Source: Acidobacteriota bacterium
GTDB taxonomy: Bacteria; Acidobacteriota; Vicinamibacteria; Vicinamibacterales; JAKQTR01
NCBI GenBank assembly: GCA_026393675.1
Contig: JAPKZQ010000043.1
Coordinates: 62,001-126,000 of the forward strand
Reading direction: 5' to 3'
Length of the DNA: 64,000 nt
The translations under genes were made by a program, and so were the position numbers. Below the pieces are notes generated by a model. The model was given only the letters and a program-made list of their open reading frames with translations. It had not been told where the DNA came from and made no database searches. Positions within the stretch are counted from its first letter, which is position 1. Every line of letters starts with the position of its first letter. This document shows positions 1 through 8,214 of the stretch, in pieces.

Positions 1-322
1 CCTTCAGCCGGAAATGGGCGTCAAGTTCGCCGACCAGTTTGGCTTCGAGTTTGGCTAAGGCAATCCGGGCGGGTGCCACCGAGAGATTGGGGACGGTTGA
101 GGCTTGGATGATCGACGCCAGCGGACACCCATTGTCGGCCATCACGTCGTACAGACTGAGCTCGGTGTGGCGCACGTCGAGATACGACATGCTGCTGTTG
201 GCCTGCGGGTCCATGTCCACCAGCAGCGTTCGCTTGCCGCGGAGCGCGAGCGCCGCCGCCAGATTGATGGCAGTCGTCGTTTTTCCGACTCCGCCTTTCT
301 GGTTGGCGATCGATACAATCAT
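1..322 (-). CDS. parA: ParA-family chromosome partitioning ATPase (5' part only)
   Basis: This is the N-terminal 107 residues of a ParA/Soj ATPase; the gene runs off the left edge. The translation begins MIVSIANQKGGVGKTTTAIN, which contains the deviant Walker A motif KGGVGKTT of the ParA/MinD group, followed by the A' motif LLVDMDPQAN. ParA binds DNA and ATP and works with ParB to segregate the origin. No parB is visible; it would lie downstream, outside the window. The ATG at 322 is the only good start, since no in-frame ATG precedes it, and a strong promoter ends about 20 bases upstream. No clear Shine-Dalgarno is present, so the mRNA has a short leader with weak ribosome binding. Confidence 0.93.
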   Translation of the reverse strand, partial: MIVSIANQKGGVGKTTTAINLAAALALRGKRTLLVDMDPQANSSMSYLDVRHTELSLYDVMADNGCPLASIIQASTVPNLSVAPARIALAKLEAKLVGELDAHFRLK

Positions 323-349
323 GTGGACTGGCCAGTCGAAAACGGCTTC

Positions 350-379
350 ATTCTAGGCGGGCCACGGAAAGGGTGTCAA
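350..379 (-). promoter_or_regulatory. sigma70-type promoter of parA
   Basis: On the minus strand a perfect -35 box TTGACA (374-379) is separated by 18 bases from a -10 box TAGAAT (350-355, five of six matches). Transcription would start near 343, about 20 bases before the parA ATG at 322. Confidence 0.7.
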
Positions 380-415
380 GCAATGTACGAATTGGGCCTG
401 CTTTCGGCGCGTACA

Positions 416-901
416 CTACATCTTGTACTTGCCGAGTTCCTCTGGATCCAGACTCTCGAGCCAGCGCTGGAGCCGGTTCGAGTCGGTCTTGTCTGGCGAA
501 AAGTCGATGGCCTTGGCGTGGTCGATGACGTACTCCTCGACATAGATCGGTGCCTGTGTCCGGAGGGCTAGCGCGATGGCATCGCTCGGCCTGGCATCGA
601 TGGCGACGACCTCCCCTCCGCACTGCACGTAGATCAACGCGTAGAAGGTATTGTCCTTGAGGTCGGAGACGACAATCCGCTGCACGGCGGCATTCAGGTC
701 CTTCAGCACGTTGCGCAGCAGGTCGTGGGTCATCGGCCTGGGCGTCGCGATGTTCTCGATTTGCAGAGCGATCGCATTGGCCTCGAACACGCCAACCCAG
801 ATGGGCAAAACCCGCTCTCCGTCCCGGTCTCGCAGGATGATGATAGGCATGCTGGTGATGGGGTCGACCATCAGTCCTTTGATCACCATTTCAATCTGCA
901 T
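416..901 (-). CDS. bifunctional nuclease family protein (DUF151)
   Basis: A 161-residue protein of the bifunctional nuclease (BFN, DUF151) family. It begins MQIEMVIKGLMVDPITSMP and continues with the family hallmarks LPIWVGVFEANAIAL and RPSDAIALALR. Proteins of this family are small cytosolic domains also found in plants; RNase and DNase activity has been reported for some members, but the bacterial role is poorly defined. The frame is open upstream to 940. I chose the ATG at 901 because GGAG lies just before it and because family members start at this point. A C-terminal tail of about 30 residues (SPDKTDSNRLQRWLESLDPE) follows the core. Downstream on the same strand is parA with its own promoter. 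Confidence 0.88.
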   Translation of the reverse strand: MQIEMVIKGLMVDPITSMPIIILRDRDGERVLPIWVGVFEANAIALQIENIATPRPMTHDLLRNVLKDLNAAVQRIVVSDLKDNTFYALIYVQCGGEVVAIDARPSDAIALALRTQAPIYVEEYVIDHAKAIDFSPDKTDSNRLQRWLESLDPEELGKYKM

Positions 902-973
902 GGAGTCTCCTGCGGCCACGCCGCTGACCACGTATCTCACGCTGACACAACGTAGGCTTCAGATTCTGCCCTG

Positions 974-2305
974 TCAAGATGTCTTTGACACCGCGCGGCC
1001 CCACAGGCTGTGCGGGCCAGCGCGCTCAATCAGCACCGACATCGTGGAACCCAACTGCTCCGGCGTCCCCGGGAGGTTCACCACGGTATTCCCCGTGGTT
1101 CGCCCGGATACCTCGGTGTCGCGCCGCCGGCTGACACTGTCGATGAGCACCTCGAAGATCCGGCCAACCTGGCTGTCGTGGATCGACTGCTGTATCCCCT
1201 TCTGCAGGCTTTGCAGTTCGCGAAGGCGCCGCGACTTGACGTCATCGGGCACATCGTCCTGCAGACGTTTCGCGGCCAACGTGCCCGGGCGTTCGGAGTA
1301 GCTGAAGGAGAACATGGAGTGGAATCGCACGCGTTCCACGAGCGAGAGCGTGTCGGCGTGGTCCGACTCAGTCTCGCCGGGAAACCCGACAATCATATCT
1401 GTCGAAAGCTGAATCCCTGGCGCCTTCGAACGGAGCTGGTCAACCAAGGTGAGGTAGTCGTCGCGGGTGTGCCGCCTGCGCATCGCCGTCAGCACGCGAG
1501 TGGAACCCGATTGCGCCGGCAGGTGCAGGTGCTTGCAGACCTTTGGAAGCGTCGCGATCGCATCGACGAGCCGGAGCGTCACGTGCCGCGGGTGCGGGCT
1601 GGCAAACCGGATTCGTTCCACGCCGGTCACGTCGCTGACGGCGGCCAACAGGCCCGCGAAGTCACAGGCCGGGTCGTCTGGTGCTTGATAGTGGTTCACG
1701 ATCTGGCCTAATAACTGGACCTCTTTTCGGCCACTCGCGGCGGCTTGCGCCACCTCGGCGAGGATGTCCGCTTTCGGCCTCATTCGCTCGTGTCCGCGGG
1801 TGTACGGCACCACACAGAACGCGCAAAAATCGTTGCACCCTTCAATGGCCGTCACATAGGCCTTCACCGCGTCTGACCGACGCGCGATCCCCAGCGGAAA
1901 CGACACGTCGTCGTACGGATTGATATCGATCTGCCGGTGCGAGGTCGCGATCGCCTGGTCCACCAGGATTGGAAGGCGCTTCTCGGCTTGCGTGCCGACG
2001 ACCACATCGACGTAGGGCGCCCGCTTGAAGAGCGCCGATCCCTCCTGCTGCGCCAGGCACCCGGCGACAGCCACTAGCGGTTCGCGGCCCAGATGTTCCG
2101 ATTCGGCGCGAATCTCGCCGATGCGGCTCACGACCTTGTCCGCGGCCTTTTCGCGGACGGTGCACGTGTTCAGGATCACGACATCCGCATCGGCCACGTC
2201 CGACGCGGGCTCGTAACCAGCCGATTCCAGGAGTCCGGCCATGCGCTCGGAATCGTGGAAGTTCATCTGGCAGCCGAAGGTTTCGATCAAGTACCGTCGC
2301 GACAT
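974..2305 (-). CDS. miaB: tRNA-2-methylthio-N6-dimethylallyladenosine synthase MiaB
   Basis: A 443-residue radical-SAM methylthiotransferase that adds a methylthio group to i6A37 of tRNAs reading UNN codons. The N-terminal MTTase domain carries three iron-sulfur cysteines, C12 (ETFGCQMN), C48 (NTCTVREKA) and C83 (VAGCLAQQ). The radical-SAM triad is C157-x3-C161-x2-C164 in EGCNDFCAFCVVPYTRGHER. The last 65 residues form a TRAM-type RNA-binding domain. FGCQMNxxDSE is typical of MiaB rather than MtaB or RimO. The ATG follows the recN stop codon directly, so the two are probably co-transcribed; the purine-rich 3' end of recN supplies the ribosome-binding region. The partner MiaA is not in the window. 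Confidence 0.96.
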   Translation of the reverse strand: MSRRYLIETFGCQMNFHDSERMAGLLESAGYEPASDVADADVVILNTCTVREKAADKVVSRIGEIRAESEHLGREPLVAVAGCLAQQEGSALFKRAPYVDVVVGTQAEKRLPILVDQAIATSHRQIDINPYDDVSFPLGIARRSDAVKAYVTAIEGCNDFCAFCVVPYTRGHERMRPKADILAEVAQAAASGRKEVQLLGQIVNHYQAPDDPACDFAGLLAAVSDVTGVERIRFASPHPRHVTLRLVDAIATLPKVCKHLHLPAQSGSTRVLTAMRRRHTRDDYLTLVDQLRSKAPGIQLSTDMIVGFPGETESDHADTLSLVERVRFHSMFSFSYSERPGTLAAKRLQDDVPDDVKSRRLRELQSLQKGIQQSIHDSQVGRIFEVLIDSVSRRRDTEVSGRTTGNTVVNLPGTPEQLGSTMSVLIERAGPHSLWGRAVSKTS

Positions 2306-2352
2306 CTATTTTCGCTTTCGCCTTTCGCCTTTCGCTCCACGTTCGCTTTCGC
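2306..2352 (-). repeat. imperfect GCGAAAG heptad repeats at the recN 3' end
   Basis: On the minus strand this stretch is made of GCGAAAG, GCGAACG, GAGCGAAAG, GCGAAAG and GCGAAAG units running into the recN stop codon and the miaB ATG. The repeats code for the basic tail of RecN and give a purine-rich segment just before miaB. Confidence 0.6.
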
Positions 2353-3976
2353 CCCCGCGAGCGGCAATCATCTCCCGCGCTGCCGAGCGCGCGCCGTCGG
2401 TGACGACCGCGCCGGCCATCATCCGGGCCAGCTCGTCGACACGGGCCTCCTCGCCGAGGTGCTCGATCGACGTGACGGTTCTCCCCTGCCGGACGAGCTT
2501 GGCCACACGGTAGTGACTGCCCCCGGCGGCGGCGATCTGCGGAAGGTGGGTGATACAGAGCACCTGGAACTCGCGGCCCAGCGACTGGAGCCGCTGCCCC
2601 ACAACGTCGGCCACTCTCCCCCCGATGCCGGCATCCACCTCATCAAAGATCAACGTCTTGCCCGGCGAATCGGTCGAGGCCAGTGTCTTCAACGCGAGCA
2701 TCATCCTCGACAGCTCACCTCCTGACGCGATTCGCGCAAGAGGCCGCAATTCCTCACCCGGGTTCGGCGAGACAAAAAACTGGGCCTGGTCGATGCCTCG
2801 CGCCGTCCACCCATCGTCGGTCGGGTCTGGAGGTTCGAAGCGAACCTCGAATCTGGCGCACTCCATCGCCAGTTCCGCCAATTCCTTTTCGAGGGCCGAT
2901 GCAAAGGCAGCCGCTCGGGCGCGGCGAGCGCGAGACAACGACTCCGCCAATGCGCGGTACGCGTTGGCCGCAGAATCAAGACGACCTTCCAGCCGTTGCA
3001 CCTGCTCGGCTGCCGACTCGAGCATGGTCAGTTCCTGTGCGCACTGGGTCTGTCGGGCGACAACCTCCCCTACCGTCGGTCCGTACTTACGCTTGAGACG
3101 CTCCAACGCCGCCAAGCGGTCCTCGACCTCGCCGAGTCTATCGGGCGAAGCATCAATGTGCGCGCCATATTCGCGAACGAACCCCGCCAATTCGTCGAGC
3201 TGCGCATCGATCGCATCGCGACTGTCGAGGAACGGCTGGAATCGCGGATCAAACTGCGCCAGCTCCCCTACTCGCTTCCACACGACGGCGATCGAGGTCA
3301 CCACCGACAAGTCGTCGTCGTACAACCGGAGGTAGGTCTCGTCGCACAAACGCTTCAGCTTCTCGGCATTCGCGAGAAGCCGCTTGGATGTCTCGAGTTC
3401 CTCGTCTTCTCCGATGACCGGCTTGACGCGGTCAATCTCGCTCAACTGGAAGCGCAGGAACTCGGCACGGGCCTCTTTGTCACGCTCGACCCGACGCAAC
3501 TGCTCGAGTTGAGTTCCCGCCGCGGTCCACTCATCAAACGCCTGCCGCACAGCCTCGCGCTCACTGGCGAGTCCGGCATAGCGATCGAGCAGATCAAGAT
3601 GGACGTCCGGATCGAGCAGCGCCTGGTGTTCGTGCTGACCGTGGAGGTCGACGAGCGTGGCTCCCAGTTCCTTGAGTGCCGAGGCCGTCACCAGGACCCC
3701 ATCGACGAAGCTCCGGCTGCGGCCCTGGGCGTTGACCTCTCGCCTGACAATGACCTCGCGACCCGAATGCTCGAATACCGCCTGGATGATCGCTATTTCT
3801 TCGCCAGTACGAATCACGTCCGCAGAAGCGCGGTCGCCGAGCAGGAGTCCAACCGCGCCAACCACAATCGACTTGCCGGCGCCGGTTTCGCCCGTCATGA
3901 CGTTCAGTCCCGGCTGAAGTGTGACCTCCAGCGACTCGATGACAGCGAGGTTCCGGATGTTCAGATATCGCAGCAT
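2306..3976 (-). CDS. recN: DNA repair protein RecN
   Basis: A 556-residue SMC-like ATPase of recombinational double-strand break repair. The N-terminus has Walker A (MTGETGAGKS, residues 27-36). A long central coiled coil covers roughly 150-380, and the C-terminal half has the ABC signature (ASGGELSRMMLALK) and Walker B (LIFDEVDAGIGG), ending with the H-loop ITHLPQIAA. The length matches the family. The extreme C-terminus, GESERGAKGERRKRK, is encoded by reiterated GCGAAAG units and looks like a low-complexity extension. It is the first gene of the recN-miaB pair and is divergent from tolQ across about 177 bases. Confidence 0.96.
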   Translation of the reverse strand: MLRYLNIRNLAVIESLEVTLQPGLNVMTGETGAGKSIVVGAVGLLLGDRASADVIRTGEEIAIIQAVFEHSGREVIVRREVNAQGRSRSFVDGVLVTASALKELGATLVDLHGQHEHQALLDPDVHLDLLDRYAGLASEREAVRQAFDEWTAAGTQLEQLRRVERDKEARAEFLRFQLSEIDRVKPVIGEDEELETSKRLLANAEKLKRLCDETYLRLYDDDLSVVTSIAVVWKRVGELAQFDPRFQPFLDSRDAIDAQLDELAGFVREYGAHIDASPDRLGEVEDRLAALERLKRKYGPTVGEVVARQTQCAQELTMLESAAEQVQRLEGRLDSAANAYRALAESLSRARRARAAAFASALEKELAELAMECARFEVRFEPPDPTDDGWTARGIDQAQFFVSPNPGEELRPLARIASGGELSRMMLALKTLASTDSPGKTLIFDEVDAGIGGRVADVVGQRLQSLGREFQVLCITHLPQIAAAGGSHYRVAKLVRQGRTVTSIEHLGEEARVDELARMMAGAVVTDGARSAAREMIAARGGESERGAKGERRKRK

Positions 3977-4153
3977 ATGGGCCGCCGACTGGAGGGAGCC
4001 CGTCGCGGAACTCCCATGATATCACGGGTTTGACAGGGTTCGACTGCCATGGTACGCTTCATCGAGTTTGCTGTCGGCGCCCGCTCGCGGGCCGGTCGCC
4101 TGCACATTTGCCACCCGTGGCCGCAACCGGACATCCGGGAGGGGTACGAAAGC

Positions 4154-4864
4154 GTGACTGCCAATTCCATTGCCGGCGACGGCGTCATCGAACTGGTGCT
4201 TCGGTCGGGAGCCGTCGCGAAATTCGTCCTGCTCATCCTGGCCGCGTTCTCGGTCGTCTCCTGGGGGATTATCCTCCACAAGCTATGGCATTTCTATCGG
4301 ATCCAGACACAGACCGCCCGATTCCTGGTTGTCTTCCGGCGCAGTTCGAAGTTCTCCGAGGTCCATGCCGTCTGCCAGAGTTTCGCGGCCAGCCCGTTGG
4401 TCGGGATTTTTCAGGCCGGCTACGCCGAGTTGAACACCCAGTTGAGGCAGTCCGCACAGCCTCCGGCCAGTCCTGGAGGGCCTCCCGCTCGTCCAATGCT
4501 GAAGAGCCTGTCTGCCGTTGATCGTGCGCTGCTGAGAGCGGCTGCCGTGGAAGTGACCAGGATCGAACGCAATCTGTCGGTGCTGGCGACGACGGCCAGC
4601 ATCTCACCGTTTATCGGGTTGTTTGGAACCGTGTGGGGCATCATGACGTCGTTCCAGCGGATTGCCAGCGTCGGCTCCACCAACCTCGGTGTGGTGGCGC
4701 CGGGGATCGCGGAGGCCCTCATTGCGACAGCCGCGGGGCTGTTCGCCGCCATCCCGGCTGTGTACTTCTACAACCACTTCGTGGCGGACGTGAAGCGATT
4801 GACGTCGAGCATGGATGATTTTTCGCTCGAGTTCCTGAACATCGCGGAACGCAACTTCACATAG
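4154..4864 (+). CDS. tolQ: Tol-Pal proton channel subunit TolQ (ExbB/TolQ family)
   Basis: A 236-residue inner-membrane protein of the ExbB/TolQ/MotA family that, with TolR, turns the proton gradient into movement of a TolA-like protein during outer-membrane constriction. Three membrane segments are visible, roughly residues 19-41, 145-168 and 190-212. The conserved core SISPFIGLFGTVWGIMTSF and GIAEALIATAAGLFAAIPA are family signatures. The frame is open from 4049, but I chose the GTG at 4154 because GGGAGGGG lies nine bases upstream and the family starts close to the first membrane helix. It heads a six-gene Tol-Pal operon. Confidence 0.94.
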   Translation: MTANSIAGDGVIELVLRSGAVAKFVLLILAAFSVVSWGIILHKLWHFYRIQTQTARFLVVFRRSSKFSEVHAVCQSFAASPLVGIFQAGYAELNTQLRQSAQPPASPGGPPARPMLKSLSAVDRALLRAAAVEVTRIERNLSVLATTASISPFIGLFGTVWGIMTSFQRIASVGSTNLGVVAPGIAEALIATAAGLFAAIPAVYFYNHFVADVKRLTSSMDDFSLEFLNIAERNFT

Positions 4865-4891
4865 GTCGGGTCGCCCGGGGGGCGGCGCGCC

Positions 4892-5353
4892 ATGGCAAAT
4901 GTCAGTCCAACTGAGAGTGTCTCGATCGGACGCGGCGGAAGAGTTCGCCGTGTATCCTCGTCGCTCGCCGAGATCAACGTCGTCCCGCTGGTCGACGTAA
5001 TGCTCGTCCTGCTCATCATCTTCATGGTCACCGCGCCGATGCTGCAGCGTGGTGTCGACGTCAATCTGCCTGTGTCGCGGCGGTCAGCGGCCATTACCGA
5101 CGAACGCATCTTCGTGACGGTGCCTCTCAGCTACCGCCAGAATCACACGGTCAGACTTGGCGACGAGCCCGTCCGCGTTGAGCTGCTCGCCGAACGCATC
5201 CGGCAGGCGACCGATGGGCGCGCCGATCGCGATGTGTTTCTGCGCGGCGACGGCGGCATCCTGCTGCAGGAACTGATCGAAGTGATGGACCGGCTCAAGG
5301 AAGCCGGCGTGGAGAAGATCGGCATCGTGCTGAGGCTGCCGGAGGAACGCTAG
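4892..5353 (+). CDS. tolR: Tol-Pal protein TolR (ExbD/TolR family)
   Basis: A 153-residue protein with a short cytosolic N-terminus, one membrane helix (about 33-50) and a periplasmic domain. The helix begins VVPLVDVMLVLLIIFMVTAP and carries the proton-path aspartate at D35, as in all functional ExbD/TolR proteins. It should dimerise inside the TolQ pentamer. The gene lies 27 bases after tolQ and two bases before the tolA/tonB-like gene, so all three are translated together. Confidence 0.94.
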   Translation: MANVSPTESVSIGRGGRVRRVSSSLAEINVVPLVDVMLVLLIIFMVTAPMLQRGVDVNLPVSRRSAAITDERIFVTVPLSYRQNHTVRLGDEPVRVELLAERIRQATDGRADRDVFLRGDGGILLQELIEVMDRLKEAGVEKIGIVLRLPEER

Positions 5354-5355
5354 CG

Positions 5356-6156
5356 ATGGAGCCCGTCACCAGCGTGCTCATCGAGCGCGCGCACGATGTG
5401 CAGGGGCTGCCGCGCATGGTCACGGTCTCCCTGGTGGCGCACGGTGCGTTGATCGCCGTGCTCCTCCTCTTCCCGGTGCTTGGTCCTCCCCGCTCCGCGC
5501 AGGATCTTCAGCCTGTCATGACGATCTCGCTCGGCGGCGTCCCAGGTCCACGGGCGGGCGGGATGACGATGATGAGCAGGCCATCGCAAGGCATCGCCAC
5601 ATTGCCTGAGCCGGTGAAGCCGGCGAACGTCATCATGCCTCCGACAGCCAAGCCACCGGCGATGGTGTTGCCTGAGCGGGCGACCAAGCCGGTGAAGCCG
5701 ACGCCGCGTCCACCCACGCGGCCGACCATTGAGGCGCCGCCTTCTGCGGCGATCACACCCCCGCGAGTGCCGTTCGGGGGAGATGCGGCGCAGACGAGTC
5801 CGAATCCGAACCGCGGCCTTGGGTTTGGTGGACTCTCGACAGGCGGAGGAGCCGGACAAGGTGGGTACCTCGACGTCGCCAACTTCTGCTGCCCTGACTA
5901 CCTGGTGACGATGGTGCAACTGGTGCAGGGCAATTGGAATGCGCGCCAGGAAGTGGCCGGTGAGACGCTCGTGAAGTTCCGCGTTCTGCGAGACGGACGC
6001 CTCACCGAGATTGAGCTTGAACGGTCCAGCGGGTACGCGGCGCTCGATCTGACCGCGCAGCGGGCGTTGTTCCTGACGCAGCGGTTGCCGCCGCTGCCCT
6101 CGGCGTTTCCTGAGGATCACCTGACGGTCCACCTTCGTTTTCCCTATCAGCGGTGA
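5356..6156 (+). CDS. TolA/TonB-like energy transducer with TonB C-terminal domain
   Basis: A 266-residue protein with the TolA/TonB plan: cytosolic N-terminus, one membrane helix (about 22-41), a proline-rich periplasmic linker (about 70-145) and a C-terminal TonB-type domain (about 185-266). That domain holds the VKFRVLRDGRLTEIELERSS pattern of TonB family C-termini. Position between tolR and tolB argues for a TolA role, but the short proline-rich linker is more like TonB than the long helical TolA arm of enterics. A vicinal cysteine pair (NFCCPDYL) starts the C-terminal domain. The stop overlaps the tolB start by one base. Confidence 0.85.
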   Translation: MEPVTSVLIERAHDVQGLPRMVTVSLVAHGALIAVLLLFPVLGPPRSAQDLQPVMTISLGGVPGPRAGGMTMMSRPSQGIATLPEPVKPANVIMPPTAKPPAMVLPERATKPVKPTPRPPTRPTIEAPPSAAITPPRVPFGGDAAQTSPNPNRGLGFGGLSTGGGAGQGGYLDVANFCCPDYLVTMVQLVQGNWNARQEVAGETLVKFRVLRDGRLTEIELERSSGYAALDLTAQRALFLTQRLPPLPSAFPEDHLTVHLRFPYQR

Positions 6157-7565
6157 TGATGCGCCATCGAACCTCTTCACTCGTTGCGTGCGCGGCTGGC
6201 GTGGCCCTGTTCATCCTGGCCGCGACCACGCCGTTCCCCGCGGCTTCGCGCCTGGAGTCGCTCCAGACACCGCCTCCGCAGGCGCAGCCGCCCCAGCAGC
6301 AGTCCGAGATCGTGCTGAGCCTGAGCGGCGAGCCTGGCGCACGGCCGCGTTATGCCGTTCCTGATTTCATTGCGCGCACGGCCGATGCGGAGACCGCCGA
6401 TGCCGCCAGACTGCTGGGCGCCGTGCTGTGGGACGATCTCGCCTTCGAGCGCGAGTTCTACATGGTCCCGCGTGACACGTACCGATCCATCCCGGCGGCA
6501 ACCTCGATGCAGACCGTGCCGTTTGATCGATGGCGTGAGCTGGGTGCTGACGCGCTGGTGATGGGCAGCGTCGAAAAGACCGGCCCCACCACCTTCCGTG
6601 TTGAGGTTCGGCTGCTTGAGGTGCGATCCGGCCGGTCGGCCATGGCTCGCGAGTACAGTGGGTCGACATCGAACCCGCGTGTGTACGCGCACACCGCGGC
6701 CGACGAGATTCACCAAGCGCAGCGGGCGCTGCGTGGCGTCGCGCGCACGAAGCTCGCGTTCTCGTCCGATCGTGATGGCGATCGGATGGCGGGCACCGTG
6801 CAACAGCGTGGGGTCAAAGAGATCTACATTTCCGACTACGATGGCGCGAATCAGCGGCGCGTCACCGTCTCGAAGACCCTGAATCTCTATCCGACCTGGT
6901 CTCCCGATGCCCGGACGATCGCATACACGTCGTATCGCACGGGATTCCCCGACATCTATCTGTCGCTGATCTATCAGGGAGTCCTCGAGACGCCCACCGG
7001 GGGGAAATATCAGAACTGGCTGTCGGCGTGGTCGCCGGATGGCACCAAGCTGTGCTTTACGTCGACGCGCGATGGGCACCCCGAGTTGTACGTGATGAAC
7101 CGGGACGGCTCAAGTCTCCGGCGCCTCACCAACAACCCGGCCAACAATACGACGCCCACGTGGTCTCCGAGCGGCACCCAGATCGCGTTCACGTCCGATC
7201 GCGGCGGGACGCCGCAGATCTACGTCATCGACGTCGACGGCCTGAATGTCCGCAAACTGACGAACGAATCCTATTGCGACCGTCCCACGTGGTCGCCCGC
7301 ACCGTTCAACGAAATCGCGTATGCATCGCGGACAGGCTCGGGGTACGATATCAAGGTCTACACGCTGGCGACCCAGGAGGTCAGACAGTTGACGTCCGGC
7401 GAAGGCAGTAACGAAAGCCCGAGTTACGCGCCCAATGGCCGGCACGTGGCGTTCTCGTCCACGCGCGGCGGGAAACGACAGATCTTCACAATTGGCCGGG
7501 ACGGCCAGGGACTGAAACAAGTGACCACGGTCGGCAATAATCAGACGCCCGATTGGTCCAGGTAG
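6156..7565 (+). CDS. tolB: Tol-Pal periplasmic beta-propeller TolB
   Basis: About 469 residues. A signal peptide (roughly 1-30, with the hydrophobic run LVACAAGVALFILAATT) is followed by the TolB N-terminal domain (about 50-190; GAVLWDDLAFEREF, ALVMGSVEK) and a six-bladed propeller of PD40/WD40-like units. The propeller shows repeated patterns such as YPTWSPDARTIAYTS, LSAWSPDGTKLCFTS, TPTWSPSGTQIAFTS and SPSYAPNGRHVAFSS. TolB shuttles between Pal and TolA in the periplasm. A GTG at 6153, ATG at 6156 and ATG at 6159 are all possible starts; I used 6156, which overlaps the previous stop as TGATG. Confidence 0.94.
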   Translation: MMRHRTSSLVACAAGVALFILAATTPFPAASRLESLQTPPPQAQPPQQQSEIVLSLSGEPGARPRYAVPDFIARTADAETADAARLLGAVLWDDLAFEREFYMVPRDTYRSIPAATSMQTVPFDRWRELGADALVMGSVEKTGPTTFRVEVRLLEVRSGRSAMAREYSGSTSNPRVYAHTAADEIHQAQRALRGVARTKLAFSSDRDGDRMAGTVQQRGVKEIYISDYDGANQRRVTVSKTLNLYPTWSPDARTIAYTSYRTGFPDIYLSLIYQGVLETPTGGKYQNWLSAWSPDGTKLCFTSTRDGHPELYVMNRDGSSLRRLTNNPANNTTPTWSPSGTQIAFTSDRGGTPQIYVIDVDGLNVRKLTNESYCDRPTWSPAPFNEIAYASRTGSGYDIKVYTLATQEVRQLTSGEGSNESPSYAPNGRHVAFSSTRGGKRQIFTIGRDGQGLKQVTTVGNNQTPDWSR

Positions 7566-7593
7566 CGGGACCGTAGGTACGGAGATGAAATCA

Positions 7594-8190
7594 ATGCATA
7601 GCCGATGGGTGTCGAACGGCGGGTGGCTTGTCGCGGTGACCGTGGCCCTAGTGCTGAGTGGAGCGTGCGGCGCCAAGAAGCCCCCGGTCGCACAGCCGGT
7701 TCAGCCTCCGACAACCACGACACCGATGACAGACGTCGTCCCGCTGACGCCGCCCGCGCCGACGCCGGTTTCTGTCACCGAGTCGCCCCTGGTGACGCCG
7801 AGGATGACTGACGATCCCATGGCGTCGCGATCGATTGACGACCTCAATCGCGAATCGCCTCTGCAACCCGCGTTCTTTGAGTACGACAGCGCTGAGGTGA
7901 GCGCGGCCGCACGCACGGCGCTCGATGCCAATGCCGCCGTGCTGCGCAAGTATCCGGCGTGGGCCGTCACGGTCGAAGGCCACTGCGACGAGCGTGGGAC
8001 GGCCGAATACAATAGCGCGCTCGGCGAACGGCGCGCCGCCGCGGCACGGACATACCTGGTATCGCTCGGCATCTCGGCCGAACGCCTGCACATTGTCAGT
8101 TACGGCAAGGAATTCCCGTTCGATCCCGCCCATGCCGAATCGGCGTGGGCGAAGAATCGTCGGGCCCATTTCGTGATTACGACGAAGTAA
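7594..8190 (+). CDS. pal: peptidoglycan-associated lipoprotein Pal
   Basis: A 198-residue outer-membrane lipoprotein. A signal peptide ends in a lipobox-like LSGAC with the lipidated cysteine at C25. A proline-rich linker follows, then an OmpA-like peptidoglycan-binding domain (about 95-198). That domain shows EGHCDERGTAEYNSALGERR and the terminal NRRAHFVI. It anchors the outer membrane to murein and binds TolB. Of two ATGs, 7585 abuts the GGAG sequence while 7594 lies nine bases from it, so I chose 7594. A fragment resembling the end of such a gene occurs at 48281-48376. Confidence 0.95.
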   Translation: MHSRWVSNGGWLVAVTVALVLSGACGAKKPPVAQPVQPPTTTTPMTDVVPLTPPAPTPVSVTESPLVTPRMTDDPMASRSIDDLNRESPLQPAFFEYDSAEVSAAARTALDANAAVLRKYPAWAVTVEGHCDERGTAEYNSALGERRAAAARTYLVSLGISAERLHIVSYGKEFPFDPAHAESAWAKNRRAHFVITTK

Positions 8191-8214
8191 CGGTTCGACA
8201 AGCGAGATGACATC

